A stretch of 20,113 bases of DNA, from NCBI GenBank assembly GCA_005884465.1, contig VAZH01000024.1:1-20113 (forward strand). The letters are read 5' to 3'. The position numbers and the translations under genes are program-made. Below are positions 1 through 7,638 of this stretch, one piece after another; within the stretch, counting starts at the first letter, position 1, and the number at the start of each line of letters is the position of its first letter. The notes beneath the pieces are model-generated. The model searched no databases. It was not told the origin of the DNA and saw only the letters and a list, made by a program, of their open reading frames with translations. The DNA is from Alphaproteobacteria bacterium (lineage in GTDB: Bacteria > Pseudomonadota > Alphaproteobacteria > Rhizobiales > Xanthobacteraceae).

Positions 1-1130
1 AGAAGATCATCATCTTGAGCACGCTTGCTTTCGGCATCGGCACGCTGGTCACCGGGTTCGTCCAGGATGTCAACACGCTGCTCGCGATCCGGTTTCTGAC
101 CGGGCTCGGCCTCGGCGGCGCGATGCCGAACGCCGTTGCCATGACGTCTGAGTTCAATCCGCGTCGCCGTCGCGCCACCATGGTGATGATCATGTTCTGC
201 GGGTTCTCGGTGGGTGCAGCGCTCGGCGGCCTGCTCGCGGCGGCGCTGATCCCGCAGTTCGGCTGGCGCTCGGTGTTCATCGTCGGCGGCGTCGCGCCTT
301 TGCTGCTGGTTCCGATCCTGGCGCTGCGGCTGCCGGAATCGGTGCGGTTCCTCGCGCTCACCGGACGCGCGAACGAGCGCGTCGCGCAATTGCTTACCTT
401 CATCAGCCCGAAGGCTGTGTTTGCGCCGGCAACGCAGTTCGTCATACACGAACCGGGGCTGGCAGGGATTCCGGTGCTGCATCTTTTTAGGGAGGGCCGA
501 ACCCTCGTCACGCTGCTGTTGTGGGTGGTGTTCTTCATGAGCCTGCTCGACCTTTATTTCCTGTCGAACTGGCTGCCGACCGTGCTCAATGACCTCGGCG
601 CGTCGGTATCTTCGGCCGCCGCGATCGGATCGATGTTGCAGGTCGGCGGTGTGGTCGGGACGTTTGCGCTCGGCAGCATCATCGACCGCTTCTCGTTTCG
701 CGCGCTGGCGCTGGTGTATTTCGCCGCGGTTTTCGCGGTCGGCGCGATCGGCCAGCTCGGTCACTCCGTCGTCTTCGTCACCATGGCGATCTTCGCCGCC
801 GGCTTTTGCATTGTCGGCGGCCAGATCGCCGCCAACGCGCTGGCCGCAGGCTTCTATCCGACGTCGGTCAGGGCCACCGGTGTCGGCTGGGCGCTCGGGA
901 TCGGCCGGGTCGGCTCGATCGTTGGGCCTCTGATCGGCGGCGCGCTACTGACCGCGAAATGGAGCACGGCGTCGGTATTCGCAGCCGCCGCGCTCGCCGC
1001 GCTATGCGCGGCGCTGGCGGCGTTTTGCCTGAGCCGGCTCGCCGGCATGGGAGGCAGCGGCAAAGGGGCCGCCGATCAGCCGGCATCGTTCGAGGCCGGC
1101 CTGCGTCCATCGACCACGGCGGGAACCTAG
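1..1130 (+). CDS. MFS transporter, aromatic acid:H+ symporter (AAHS) type, 5'-truncated
   Basis: C-terminal part of a 12-helix major facilitator carrier. The open frame continues to the left edge (codons from position 3), so the N-terminus lies outside the window and the TTG at position 15 is not a real start. The visible part begins in the second or third helix. The stretch RFLTGLGLGGAMPNAVAMTSE, the arginine-rich cytoplasmic loop NPRRRRAT, the MFCGFSVGAALGG helix and the RLPESVRFL segment before the central loop are typical of the AAHS family (PcaK/BenK-like proton symporters for benzoate-type acids). Six further hydrophobic helices follow after the central loop. The substrate cannot be read from sequence. 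A CoA-transferase lies nearby on the opposite strand, but nothing else in the window fixes a pathway. The C-terminal tail after the last helix is hydrophilic. A small membrane protein gene starts 11 nt after the stop. Confidence 0.88.
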   Translation, partial: KIIILSTLAFGIGTLVTGFVQDVNTLLAIRFLTGLGLGGAMPNAVAMTSEFNPRRRRATMVMIMFCGFSVGAALGGLLAAALIPQFGWRSVFIVGGVAPLLLVPILALRLPESVRFLALTGRANERVAQLLTFISPKAVFAPATQFVIHEPGLAGIPVLHLFREGRTLVTLLLWVVFFMSLLDLYFLSNWLPTVLNDLGASVSSAAAIGSMLQVGGVVGTFALGSIIDRFSFRALALVYFAAVFAVGAIGQLGHSVVFVTMAIFAAGFCIVGGQIAANALAAGFYPTSVRATGVGWALGIGRVGSIVGPLIGGALLTAKWSTASVFAAAALAALCAALAAFCLSRLAGMGGSGKGAADQPASFEAGLRPSTTAGT

Positions 1131-1141
1131 GAGAGCAGGCG

Positions 1142-1306
1142 GTGAACGACGCGGACAAGGACGCCAAGGCACGAAATCGCGAGATCGCGCAGAATGAAGC
1201 CGAGCGGCAAACCGTCGGCGACATCCGCGTCAGCGGCTGGGCGATTGCCGCCGCCGTCATCATCGGCCTCGCCGCCATCGGCTGGGTGTTGATCCACAAC
1301 AGCTAA
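1142..1306 (+). CDS. Small single-pass membrane protein, 54 aa, function unknown
   Basis: GTG start 11 nt after the stop of the transporter, preceded by a good ribosome binding site (AGGAGAG at about 1130-1136), which decides this start over the longer overlapping frame. The product has a charged N-terminal half rich in Asp, Lys, Arg and Glu (about residues 2-30), then one hydrophobic segment (about residues 31-51, SGWAIAAAVIIGLAAIGWVL) and a short HNS end. The layout suggests a bitopic inner-membrane peptide with its charged part in the cytoplasm. I do not recognise a family. Tight spacing behind the MFS gene suggests co-transcription, and a role as a transporter accessory peptide is possible but is only inference. 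It is too short and too simple in composition to exclude a non-functional frame, but the RBS and frame-specific hydrophobic segment favour a real gene. Confidence 0.65.
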   Translation: MNDADKDAKARNREIAQNEAERQTVGDIRVSGWAIAAAVIIGLAAIGWVLIHNS

Positions 1307-1352
1307 GGCAGTTATGGATTGAAATGCCGCGTCATCTTTTCCTCATCCTGAG

Positions 1353-1584
1353 AGGCTGACTTAAAATGCAGCCAATGGAATAGGGCTTTCTAGCAAAACT
1401 CGTCATGCCCGGCCTTGTGCCGGGCATCCACGTCTTAGCTGCGCTCGAGCAAGAAAGACGTGGATGGCCGGGACATCCAGCGCGAAGACGCGCTTCGCGC
1501 TTTTGCCCGGCCATGACGAAAAAGAGAATCATTTTCAAGTGGTTAGAAAGAGCCCGAAACGCTGGATGCATTTTCGGTCAGGCT
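1353..1584. mobile_element. MITE-like element, 232 bp, with terminal inverted repeats and CTGAG target duplication
   Basis: The left end AGGCTGACTTAAAATGCA (1353-1370) and the reverse complement of the right end, AGCCTGACCGAAAATGCA (1584-1567), match at 15 of 18 positions. The symmetry continues inward (GGGCTTTCTAG against GGGCTCTTTCTAA). The element is flanked by direct CTGAG at 1348-1352 and 1585-1589, as expected of a 5-bp target duplication. It has no transposase frame, so it would have needed an enzyme supplied in trans. Nearly the whole element can fold as one long imperfect hairpin. Its core (1401-1518) is itself a second kind of palindromic repeat. Confidence 0.7.
1401..1518. repeat. 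Inner palindromic repeat of a second family (CGTCATGCCCGG type)
   Basis: The outer arms are CGTCATGCCCGG at 1401-1412 and CCCGGCCATGACG at 1506-1518. Inside, CATCCACGTCTT (1425-1436) is an exact inverted match to AAGACGTGGATG (1455-1466), and CGCGAAGACGCGCTTCGCG forms a further small stem near 1481-1499. I recall this repeat family as frequent between genes in Bradyrhizobium and relatives. It forms the core of the MITE-like element. Confidence 0.75.
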
Positions 1585-1684
1585 CTGAGGAGCGGCGTCT
1601 TCGCCGCGTCTCGAAGGATGAGACATTTTCGACCTCATGGTTCGAGACGACGCAAGAGCGTCTCCTCACCATGAGGATTGACTT

Positions 1685-2890
1685 TCACGCCACCGCGCCC
1701 GATGCCCGCAATTGCCGGATCGACGCCTCGTCGTAGCCGGCCTCGCGCAAGACTTCATCGCTATGCTCGCCGATGCCGGGCGGACGTCGCGGCGGGATTT
1801 TCTGGCTGCCGTCAACCCAGATCGGGCTGTTGATGGTGAGCATGGTGTCGCCCTCGAACGGCACCAGCACTTCGTTCTCGAGCATCTGCTTGTCATCAGG
1901 AATGTCGTCGAGGATGCCGACCACGCCGAACACCAGGCCGTTGCCGTCGAGTATCTTGCGCCATTCGGCGAGATCCTTTGTGGCAAATATCTCGTCGAAG
2001 ATCTTGATCAGTTCCAGCGACCGCGCATGGCGGTCGGCCTTGGTGCCGAACCGGGCATCGGTGATGAGATCCTCGCGGCCCATGCAGCGCGCGAGCACGG
2101 GCCATTGCCGTTCCTCGTTGAGCAGCGAGAGGATCAGCCAGCGTCCGTCCCGGCATTGATAGTGATTGGTCACCGCGTTCAGCGCGCGCTCGCGCGGACG
2201 CCGCTCGCCGAATTTTGCGCCGCAGAGTTTGGCCTGGGCAAGCACACCGCTGGCCCAGATGCCGTTGGCCATCAGGTTCGAGCTTACATGCGAACCCTTG
2301 CCGGTGCGTTCGCGCTTGTAGAGCGCGGTGACGATCGCGCCGTACAGCGCCATGGCGCAGGGGTGGTCGCCCATGCCGGCGACCGAGCGCGCCGGCGTGG
2401 TGTTGGTATCCGCGCGCACCAGATCCATCAGACCCGATCGCGCCCAGTAGGCATTGCTGTCGAATCCTGGCTTGTTGGCCTCCTCGCCTTTTTCGCCGTA
2501 GCCGGTGAACGACGCGTAGATCAGGCGTTCATTGAGCGGCGCAAGCTTTGCATACGCCATCCCGAGCCTCTCGCGCACGGCGGGCGGAAAATTGGTGATG
2601 AAGACATCGGCCTCGGCAACCAGGCGATACAGCACAGCCTGTCCCTCCGGCCTGGAGAGGTCGAGCGCGAGGCTTCGCTTGTTGCGGGACTCCAGTATCC
2701 ACGCGAAATTGTGCCGGCTGACCGGATACCCCGGCAGGTTCGGCAAATTGCGGTAGGGATCGCCTGATCCCGGCGGCTCGATCTTGATCACCTTGGCGCC
2801 GAAATCCGACAGCACAGTTGCGGCCGCCGGCGCTGCGATGAAACTTGCGCAGTCCAGAACCTTGAGGCCTTCGAAAATACCGTCCGCCAT
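1685..2890 (-). CDS. CaiB/BaiF (class III) CoA-transferase family protein
   Basis: Class III CoA-transferase of 401 residues, the usual length for the family, which moves CoA from one acyl-CoA to another carboxylic acid in the cytoplasm. The start is placed at MADGIFEGLKVLD because this aligns with the conserved N-terminus and a GGGAG lies about 12 nt upstream. A longer frame to 2956 adds 22 residues without family character. Visible landmarks are the N-terminal GLKVLD...AAPAAATVLSDFGAKVIKIEPPGSGD, the block NKRSLALDLSRPEG near residue 70, and GFDSNAYWARSG with the likely catalytic Asp144. The substrate pair is not readable; fatty acid, bile acid, carnitine and oxalate enzymes share this fold. 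It lies downstream of putA on the same strand but is separated from it by a repeat element, so joint transcription is uncertain. The stop is only 9 nt from the end of the repeat cluster at its 3' side. Confidence 0.9.
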   Translation of the reverse strand: MADGIFEGLKVLDCASFIAAPAAATVLSDFGAKVIKIEPPGSGDPYRNLPNLPGYPVSRHNFAWILESRNKRSLALDLSRPEGQAVLYRLVAEADVFITNFPPAVRERLGMAYAKLAPLNERLIYASFTGYGEKGEEANKPGFDSNAYWARSGLMDLVRADTNTTPARSVAGMGDHPCAMALYGAIVTALYKRERTGKGSHVSSNLMANGIWASGVLAQAKLCGAKFGERRPRERALNAVTNHYQCRDGRWLILSLLNEERQWPVLARCMGREDLITDARFGTKADRHARSLELIKIFDEIFATKDLAEWRKILDGNGLVFGVVGILDDIPDDKQMLENEVLVPFEGDTMLTINSPIWVDGSQKIPPRRPPGIGEHSDEVLREAGYDEASIRQLRASGAVA

Positions 2891-3032
2891 GGTGAGGTCG
2901 CTCCCGTGATTTCTTGTTGATTTTGTTCCGCGTGCTGGAATTACGCTTGGGGACAATGAGGATCAGATGCCATTTGGCCCATCTTGGCCATATGATGCAA
3001 CGGGTGAAACTGTGGCGCGCCACGGACGATGC

Positions 3033-3129
3033 CGTCATCCTGAGGAGCGGCCTCTTGGCCGCGTCTCGAAGGATGGGCCGGGGATTGTCATCCTTCGAGG
3101 CTCGCAAGAGCTCGCACCTCAGGATGACG
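3033..3129. repeat. Intact intergenic palindromic repeat pair at the 3' end of putA
   Basis: An exact 13-bp inverted repeat, CGTCATCCTGAGG (3033-3045) and CCTCAGGATGACG (3117-3129), encloses two smaller hairpin units in opposite orientation (GAGCGGCCTCTTGGCCGC stem near 3044-3062, and the CATCCTTCGAGG...CTCAGGATG unit from about 3089). It belongs to the same family as the interrupted copy at 1341-1676. It begins three bases beyond the putA stop codon, so the putA transcript would end in or pass through this structure. The remaining gap up to the CoA-transferase (2891-3032) shows no gene. Confidence 0.8.
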
Positions 3130-3132
3130 TCC

Positions 3133-6100
3133 TCACTCCATATCCGACATCAGCGCGGCGTTGCCGCCGGCGGCCGCGGTGTTGATGGTCACGGTCTGTT
3201 CGGTCGCGAAGCGCGACAGATAATGCGGACCGCCGGCCTTCGGACCCGTGCCGGACAATCCGTGGCCGCCGAACGGCTGCACGCCGACCACAGCGCCGAT
3301 CATGTTGCGGTTGACATAGACGTTGCCGACGGAAAGCCGGTTGATCACCGCCTCGACCGTATCGTCGATGCGCGAATGAATACCGAGCGTCAGCCCGTAG
3401 CCGGAACGTTCGATCGATTGCAGCACGCGATCGAGCCAGTCGGCGGGGTAGCGCACCACATGCAGGATCGGTCCGAACACCTCTTCTGTCAGCTGATCGG
3501 TATCGGACAATTCGAAGATATGCGGCGCGACGTAAATGCCCTCCGGCGCAGTCCCGGCGAAATGCACACGCGCTTCTTTTTTCATTCGGGCGATATGGGT
3601 CTCCAGCTGCCGCTTGGCTTCATCGTCAATCACGGGCCCGACCTGGGTGGCCAGTTCCCGCGGATCGCCGATTCCCAGTTCGCGCGCGGCGCCCGCAATC
3701 ATCTCGATCATGCGATCGGCGACATCGTCCTGAACGAACAGCAACCGTAAAGCCGAGCAGCGCTGCCCGGCCGAGCGGAACGCCGACGTTACGACGTCGT
3801 CGGCGACCTGTTCGGGCAGCGCGGTCGCATCGACGATCATGGCATTGATGCCGCCGGTTTCCGCGATCAGCGGCACGATAGGCCCGTCTTTGGCTGCCAG
3901 CGTCCGGTTGATCGATCTCGCGACCGCGGTCGAGCCCGTGAAGACGACACCGGCGATGTCTGGATGCGCTGTTAGCGCCGCGCCGATTTTGCCGTCGCCC
4001 GGCACCAGATGCAGCGCCGACCCCGGCACGCCGGCTTCATGCAGCAACCGGATCGCCTCCGCCGCGATCAACGGCGTCTGTTCGGCGGGTTTTGCCACCA
4101 CCGTATTGCCGGCCATCAGCGCCGCCGTGATTTGCCCCGTGAAGATCGCCAGCGGAAAATTCCACGGCGATATCGCAACGAACACGCCACGGCCGCGCAG
4201 CCGCAGCAGATTGCTCTCGCCGGTGGGTCCCGGCAGGGCTTCGCCCGCGCCGAACAGTTTTCGTCCCTCGCCGGCGTAGTACCGGCAGAAATCGGTCGCC
4301 TCGCGCACTTCCGAAACCGCGTCATCCAGCGTCTTGCCGCCCTCGCTTTGCAACAGCGCGATGAAATGCGCACGCCGCTGCTCCAGCAGCGTTGCGGCTT
4401 TCTCCAGGATTTCCGCGCGCATCCCGGCCGGCGTCCTGCTCCAGGCTTCGAATCCCCGCCGCGCGGCTGTTATCGCTTCGTTCGCGTGCTCCGGCGTCGC
4501 ATCAATAACGGTTCCGACGGTAGTCGTCGGGTCGATGGGGCTGACGACCTGTCGCGCCGCGCCTGCTCTGGTGTCGCCGTTGACGAGAGGCGCTGCCGTG
4601 ACAGGCGCGGTTTCCGCGGCGATCGCGGCGAGCAGTTCGTCCAAGGCCGAGCGCTCGCCGAATTCGATGCCGCGCGAATTTTGCCGCTGCGGTTGCAAGA
4701 GATCGCGTGGCAGAGGGATGTTCGGATGCCGCGCGTTACTGGCGTTGCCGATGATTTCGGCCGGACGCCGCAGCAGCGTTGCAACCGGCACATTGTCGTC
4801 GGCGGCGATAGCCACGAACGACGAATTGGCGCCATTCTCCAATAGCCGCCGCACCAGATAGGCCAGGAGATCGCGATGACTGCCGACCGGCGCATAGGTC
4901 CGATAGGCCAGCTCGGGGCGATCCTGGCTTAATTGCGCGTATAGCGCCTCGCCCATGCCGTGCAGGCGCTGAAACTCGAATCCGCTGTCGCCGGCAAGTT
5001 CGAGAACGGTCGCGACCGTCAGCGCGTTGTGGGTTGCGAATTGCGGGAACAGGCGCGGCCGCAGCGCCAATAGCTTTTGCGCGCAGGCAATGTAATTGAG
5101 GTCGGTCATCGCCTTGCGGGTAAACACCGGATAGTCGTCGAGCCCGCGCTCCTGCGCGCGCTTGATCTCGCTGTCCCAATAGGCGCCCTTGACCAGTCGC
5201 ACCATCAATCGCCGGCGCAGCGCGCGCGCGAGATCGTCGGTATAGTCGATCACGGCCTCCGCGCGCTTCTGGTACGCCTGGATTGCAAGCCCAAAACCGT
5301 CCCAGCCGTTAAGCGAAGCGTCACTGAAGGCGGCCGCGATCACCTCCAGCGACAATTCCAGCCGATCCGCTTCCTCGGCATCGACGGTGAAATTCAGGTC
5401 ATAAGCCTTGGCCCGGCGGGCGAGATCGATCAGCCGTGGAACCAGTTCCTTCATCACCCGCTCTCGGCTCACCGCCTCGAAGCGCGGATGCAGCGCGGAG
5501 AGCTTGACCGAGATGCCGGGCCGGTCGGGCAGGGGCCGATCATCGGCAGTGCCGCCGATGGCTTCAATCGCACTGGCATAGGAATTGAAATAGCGCTCGG
5601 CATCATTGGCGGTGCGCGCGCCTTCGCCGAGCATGTCAAACGAATAGCGCGCAGCATCCGCCGAATGCGGCTCTGCCCGCGCAAGTGCTGCTTCGATGGT
5701 CTCGCCAAGCACGAAGTGGCTGCCCATCAGCCGCATCGCCTGCCGGGTCGCGGCGCGTACCGCCGGGACGCCCAACCGTTTCGCCAGACGCCCGATCGTT
5801 CCTTCCGGGGTCTCGCCGGGCTGGATCACCCGCGCCGACATCCCCAGCGCCCATGCCGACGCATTGACCAGGAACGCACTGGATTTCGTCTCGTGGTGCA
5901 CGAAGTCGCCCTGGCCGAGCTTGTCCTCGATGAACTGGTCGGCGGTGCGGGCGTCCGGCACGCGCAGCAAGGCTTCCGCCAGCACCATCAGCGCCAGGCC
6001 TTCTTTGGTGGAGAGCGCGAATTCGCGAAGCATGTCCTCGACGCCGCCGAGGCGGTCGTCATTGGCGCGAATGGCCTCGATCAGACGCGTGGCGGTGCGG

Positions 6101-6219
6101 TCGATCCGCGCATCCTGCTGCCCGCTCATGTCAGCGGTTTCCAGAAGGCGTGCCGCGATAACGCGGTCGTCCGGCGCGTAAGGCGCCCTGAACGACGGAA
6201 AAAGTGAGGGATCTTTCAT
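3133..6219 (-). CDS. putA: Bifunctional proline dehydrogenase / L-glutamate gamma-semialdehyde dehydrogenase PutA
   Basis: Oxidises proline to glutamate in two steps: an FAD-dependent proline dehydrogenase feeding electrons to the membrane quinone pool, then an NAD-dependent aldehyde dehydrogenase. The chosen start (MKDPSLFPSF) gives 1028 residues; a longer start at 6249 is possible but adds only ten residues. The proline dehydrogenase part (about 170-490) shows RLVKGAYWDSEIKRAQ near 341, ATHNALTVA near 396 and FQRLHGMGEALY near 416. The aldehyde dehydrogenase part (about 540-1010) shows SPWNFPLAIFTGQ near 684, the general base in IAETGG (Glu787), catalytic Cys821 in RSAGQRCSA, and QPFGGHGLSGTGPKAGGPHYL near 981. 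The N-terminus lacks the ribbon-helix-helix repressor domain of the long E. coli type, so this is the short form, as in Bradyrhizobium. It therefore cannot repress its own gene, and no Lrp-type putR is adjacent; the divergent neighbour is an unrelated exported protein. Confidence 0.97.
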   Translation of the reverse strand: MKDPSLFPSFRAPYAPDDRVIAARLLETADMSGQQDARIDRTATRLIEAIRANDDRLGGVEDMLREFALSTKEGLALMVLAEALLRVPDARTADQFIEDKLGQGDFVHHETKSSAFLVNASAWALGMSARVIQPGETPEGTIGRLAKRLGVPAVRAATRQAMRLMGSHFVLGETIEAALARAEPHSADAARYSFDMLGEGARTANDAERYFNSYASAIEAIGGTADDRPLPDRPGISVKLSALHPRFEAVSRERVMKELVPRLIDLARRAKAYDLNFTVDAEEADRLELSLEVIAAAFSDASLNGWDGFGLAIQAYQKRAEAVIDYTDDLARALRRRLMVRLVKGAYWDSEIKRAQERGLDDYPVFTRKAMTDLNYIACAQKLLALRPRLFPQFATHNALTVATVLELAGDSGFEFQRLHGMGEALYAQLSQDRPELAYRTYAPVGSHRDLLAYLVRRLLENGANSSFVAIAADDNVPVATLLRRPAEIIGNASNARHPNIPLPRDLLQPQRQNSRGIEFGERSALDELLAAIAAETAPVTAAPLVNGDTRAGAARQVVSPIDPTTTVGTVIDATPEHANEAITAARRGFEAWSRTPAGMRAEILEKAATLLEQRRAHFIALLQSEGGKTLDDAVSEVREATDFCRYYAGEGRKLFGAGEALPGPTGESNLLRLRGRGVFVAISPWNFPLAIFTGQITAALMAGNTVVAKPAEQTPLIAAEAIRLLHEAGVPGSALHLVPGDGKIGAALTAHPDIAGVVFTGSTAVARSINRTLAAKDGPIVPLIAETGGINAMIVDATALPEQVADDVVTSAFRSAGQRCSALRLLFVQDDVADRMIEMIAGAARELGIGDPRELATQVGPVIDDEAKRQLETHIARMKKEARVHFAGTAPEGIYVAPHIFELSDTDQLTEEVFGPILHVVRYPADWLDRVLQSIERSGYGLTLGIHSRIDDTVEAVINRLSVGNVYVNRNMIGAVVGVQPFGGHGLSGTGPKAGGPHYLSRFATEQTVTINTAAAGGNAALMSDME

Positions 6220-6365
6220 GGCGTGTCTCAAGCTCCCGCGCGCTATCATGCCGCCGCTATTGGCATCGTGAAACCGCTGCTGTAGTTTTCGCCAGATTTT
6301 TTTATTGGAAGTGGCGACGAATGGGGCTGATGGAAGGGCGGAAACGATCTGGCGGCGGGGGCAAA

Positions 6366-6992
6366 ATGCGGGCGTTTTGCGCTTCTGCCGTGAGCTTGAT
6401 CGGATTGATCCTGATCGCCGCGCCGCTGCCGGCGTTGGCGATCGAATTGAGCGCGCCGCAGGAAGCGCTGTACACGACGGTGTCGATTTTTCCGCCCTCG
6501 GCGAACTCCATGACGGTTTGCTACGGCTTCGTCTGCAGGCGCCGCGAGATTCTCGATTTCACCCCCGCCGACCGTAACGCCCTGACGCAGATCCTTGCGG
6601 CGGGCCGCGCATCGGCCGCGGCGGAAAGGGCGGCGGTGCAGAAGGCCGTGATCTGGTTCGACCGCCGGATGGGGCCGGTGATCGGGACCGACAAGCGCGT
6701 CGCGAAAGCGGATTTCCGCTACCTCGACGACAAGCACAATTACGATTGCTGGGACACCACCCGCAACACCACCAGCCTGCTGCTGGTGCTGCAGCAATGG
6801 GGCCTATTGAAATATCATGTGGTGGGCGACCCGCATTATCGCGGCAATGCGCTGGTGTTGCAGACGCCGCACAACACCGCGGTGCTGGTCGAGCGCGCGA
6901 CCAAGGCCGAGTGGGTCGTGGACATGTGGCCGCGCGGCTATTTGCAGCCGCCGGATGTCATGACGGTCGAACAATGGGTCACGGAGGATTGA
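6366..6992 (+). CDS. Exported protein with a putative transglutaminase-like Cys-His-Asp triad, 208 aa
   Basis: The ATG at 6366 gives a normal signal peptide (MRAFCASAVSLIGLILIAAPLPALA, cleavage predicted near residue 25). Upstream in-frame ATGs at 6321 and 6330 would add a basic n-region and cannot be ruled out; 6321 even has a GGAAG at a fair distance. The mature part contains a Cys pair (C52, C57), then KHNYDCWDTTRNTTSLLLVLQQWGL (Cys128 at the head of a helix), TPHNTAVLVE (His169) and WVVDMWPRGY (Asp186). This order and spacing, Cys on a helix followed by His and Asp on neighbouring strands, is that of the transglutaminase/papain-like fold. I infer a periplasmic cysteine peptidase- or amidase-like enzyme, or a non-catalytic relative. 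I do not recognise a named family. It is divergent from putA and convergent with the cold-shock gene, so it is probably a single-gene unit. Confidence 0.75.
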   Translation: MRAFCASAVSLIGLILIAAPLPALAIELSAPQEALYTTVSIFPPSANSMTVCYGFVCRRREILDFTPADRNALTQILAAGRASAAAERAAVQKAVIWFDRRMGPVIGTDKRVAKADFRYLDDKHNYDCWDTTRNTTSLLLVLQQWGLLKYHVVGDPHYRGNALVLQTPHNTAVLVERATKAEWVVDMWPRGYLQPPDVMTVEQWVTED

Positions 6993-7141
6993 GCCGAATC
7001 AGCGCGTTCTGCACTGACCCGGACACGCGCAAGCGCGGCGTCCCTCCGCCCGATGCACTCAGTCTGTTTTCGAGATTTTCCTGGAAGCCCCACTCCCGGA
7101 TTGCATCCGAGAGTGCGCTGTCGCAGCCCGTGCGCTTGGCG

Positions 7142-7342
7142 TTAAACCTTGAGGTTCTCCGCCGAGGTCTTGCCGCGATTGGCGACTTCTTCGTATTCGA
7201 CCGTCTGTCCTTCGTTGAGCGTGGAAAGGCCAGCTTTCTCGACCGCCGAAATATGAACAAAAACGTCCTTGCCGCCACTGGAAGGCTGGATGAAACCAAA
7301 ACCCTTGGTCGGGTTGAACCACTTTACAGTACCTTTAGCCAT
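7142..7342 (-). CDS. Cold-shock-domain protein (CspA family), 66 aa
   Basis: Single-domain RNA/single-stranded DNA-binding chaperone. The start is set by the standard [11 protein letters not shown]-terminus and a GGAG eight bases upstream; the longer open frame to 7564 is leader sequence. Both nucleic acid-binding motifs are intact: KGFGFIQP (RNP1) near residues 13-20 and [10 protein letters not shown] (RNP2) near 27-36, followed by [16 protein letters not shown] and a short end. Length and composition are ordinary for the family. It lies downstream of sorB on the same strand but with about 300 bases between, so it very likely has its own promoter and a long untranslated leader, as is usual for cold-shock genes. 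It converges with the exported-protein gene to its left. Confidence 0.95.
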   Translation of the reverse strand: MAKGTVKWFNPTKGFGFIQPSSGGKDVFVHISAVEKAGLSTLNEGQTVEYEEVANRGKTSAENLKV

Positions 7343-7638
7343 CACGTCGTCTCCGCGGGAGCAAAAACAATAGCGAACTGCCGGTCCCCGCAAACCGGCC
7401 ATGCCCGAGGCGCGCACGATACGCGGTATGGGGCACGCTTGATAGCTTAAACGGCATCGGAATTTCCGCGGAAAACCCTCATTATCGCGGCGCATTTGGC
7501 CATTTTGCCAGTTCCGCGACCATTTGCAGCGGGCGAGCCGATGGTAAATCCCAACCGGCTGCAATTTTGTTGAATCGAAAGCACCGGCGCTGTGCCACCC
7601 GGAGCGAGCGTACGAGGTTCAGTTTTCGGACCCGAATT
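7343..7638 (-). promoter_or_regulatory. Leader and upstream region of the cold-shock gene, with two inverted repeats
   Basis: No gene is visible between sorB and the cold-shock gene. Two structures stand out. GCCGGT/ACCGGC (7380-7385 and 7394-7399) would form a six-pair hairpin in the leader about 40 bases before the start codon. TTTCCGCGGAAA (7463-7474) is an exact 12-bp palindrome further upstream that could be an operator. I could not fix a confident promoter here. Confidence 0.35.

Larger units (their letters stand above)
1341..1676. repeat. Composite of intergenic palindromic repeats, older family, interrupted
   Basis: Two imperfect hairpin units in a row. The first has arms beginning CATCCTGAG and ending CTCGAAGGATGAG (about 1345-1352 joined to 1585-1622), and the second spans 1633-1676 with arms CCTCATGG/CCATGAGG. 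The first unit is split by the element at 1353-1584. Removing that element and one copy of the CTGAG flank gives a unit that matches the intact copy at 3036-3073 almost base for base. I recall this pattern as widespread between genes in Bradyrhizobium. The whole 378-base gap between the small membrane protein and the CoA-transferase is filled by repeats, with no convincing gene in it. The hairpins could also help end transcription from both sides, since the flanking genes converge here. Confidence 0.8.

Noticed and set aside
1405..1736. Two short plus-strand frames in the gap after the small membrane protein
   Set aside because: They fall inside palindromic repeats, lack RBS sites and overlap each other in different frames.
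1712..2767. Long plus-strand open frame opposite the CoA-transferase
   Set aside because: It lies wholly antisense to a gene with clear family motifs, has no RBS and no recognisable protein features; long antisense frames are expected at this G+C content.
5077..6207. 376-codon plus-strand frame opposite putA
   Set aside because: Antisense to the strongly conserved proline dehydrogenase part of putA; its composition is that of a shadow frame.
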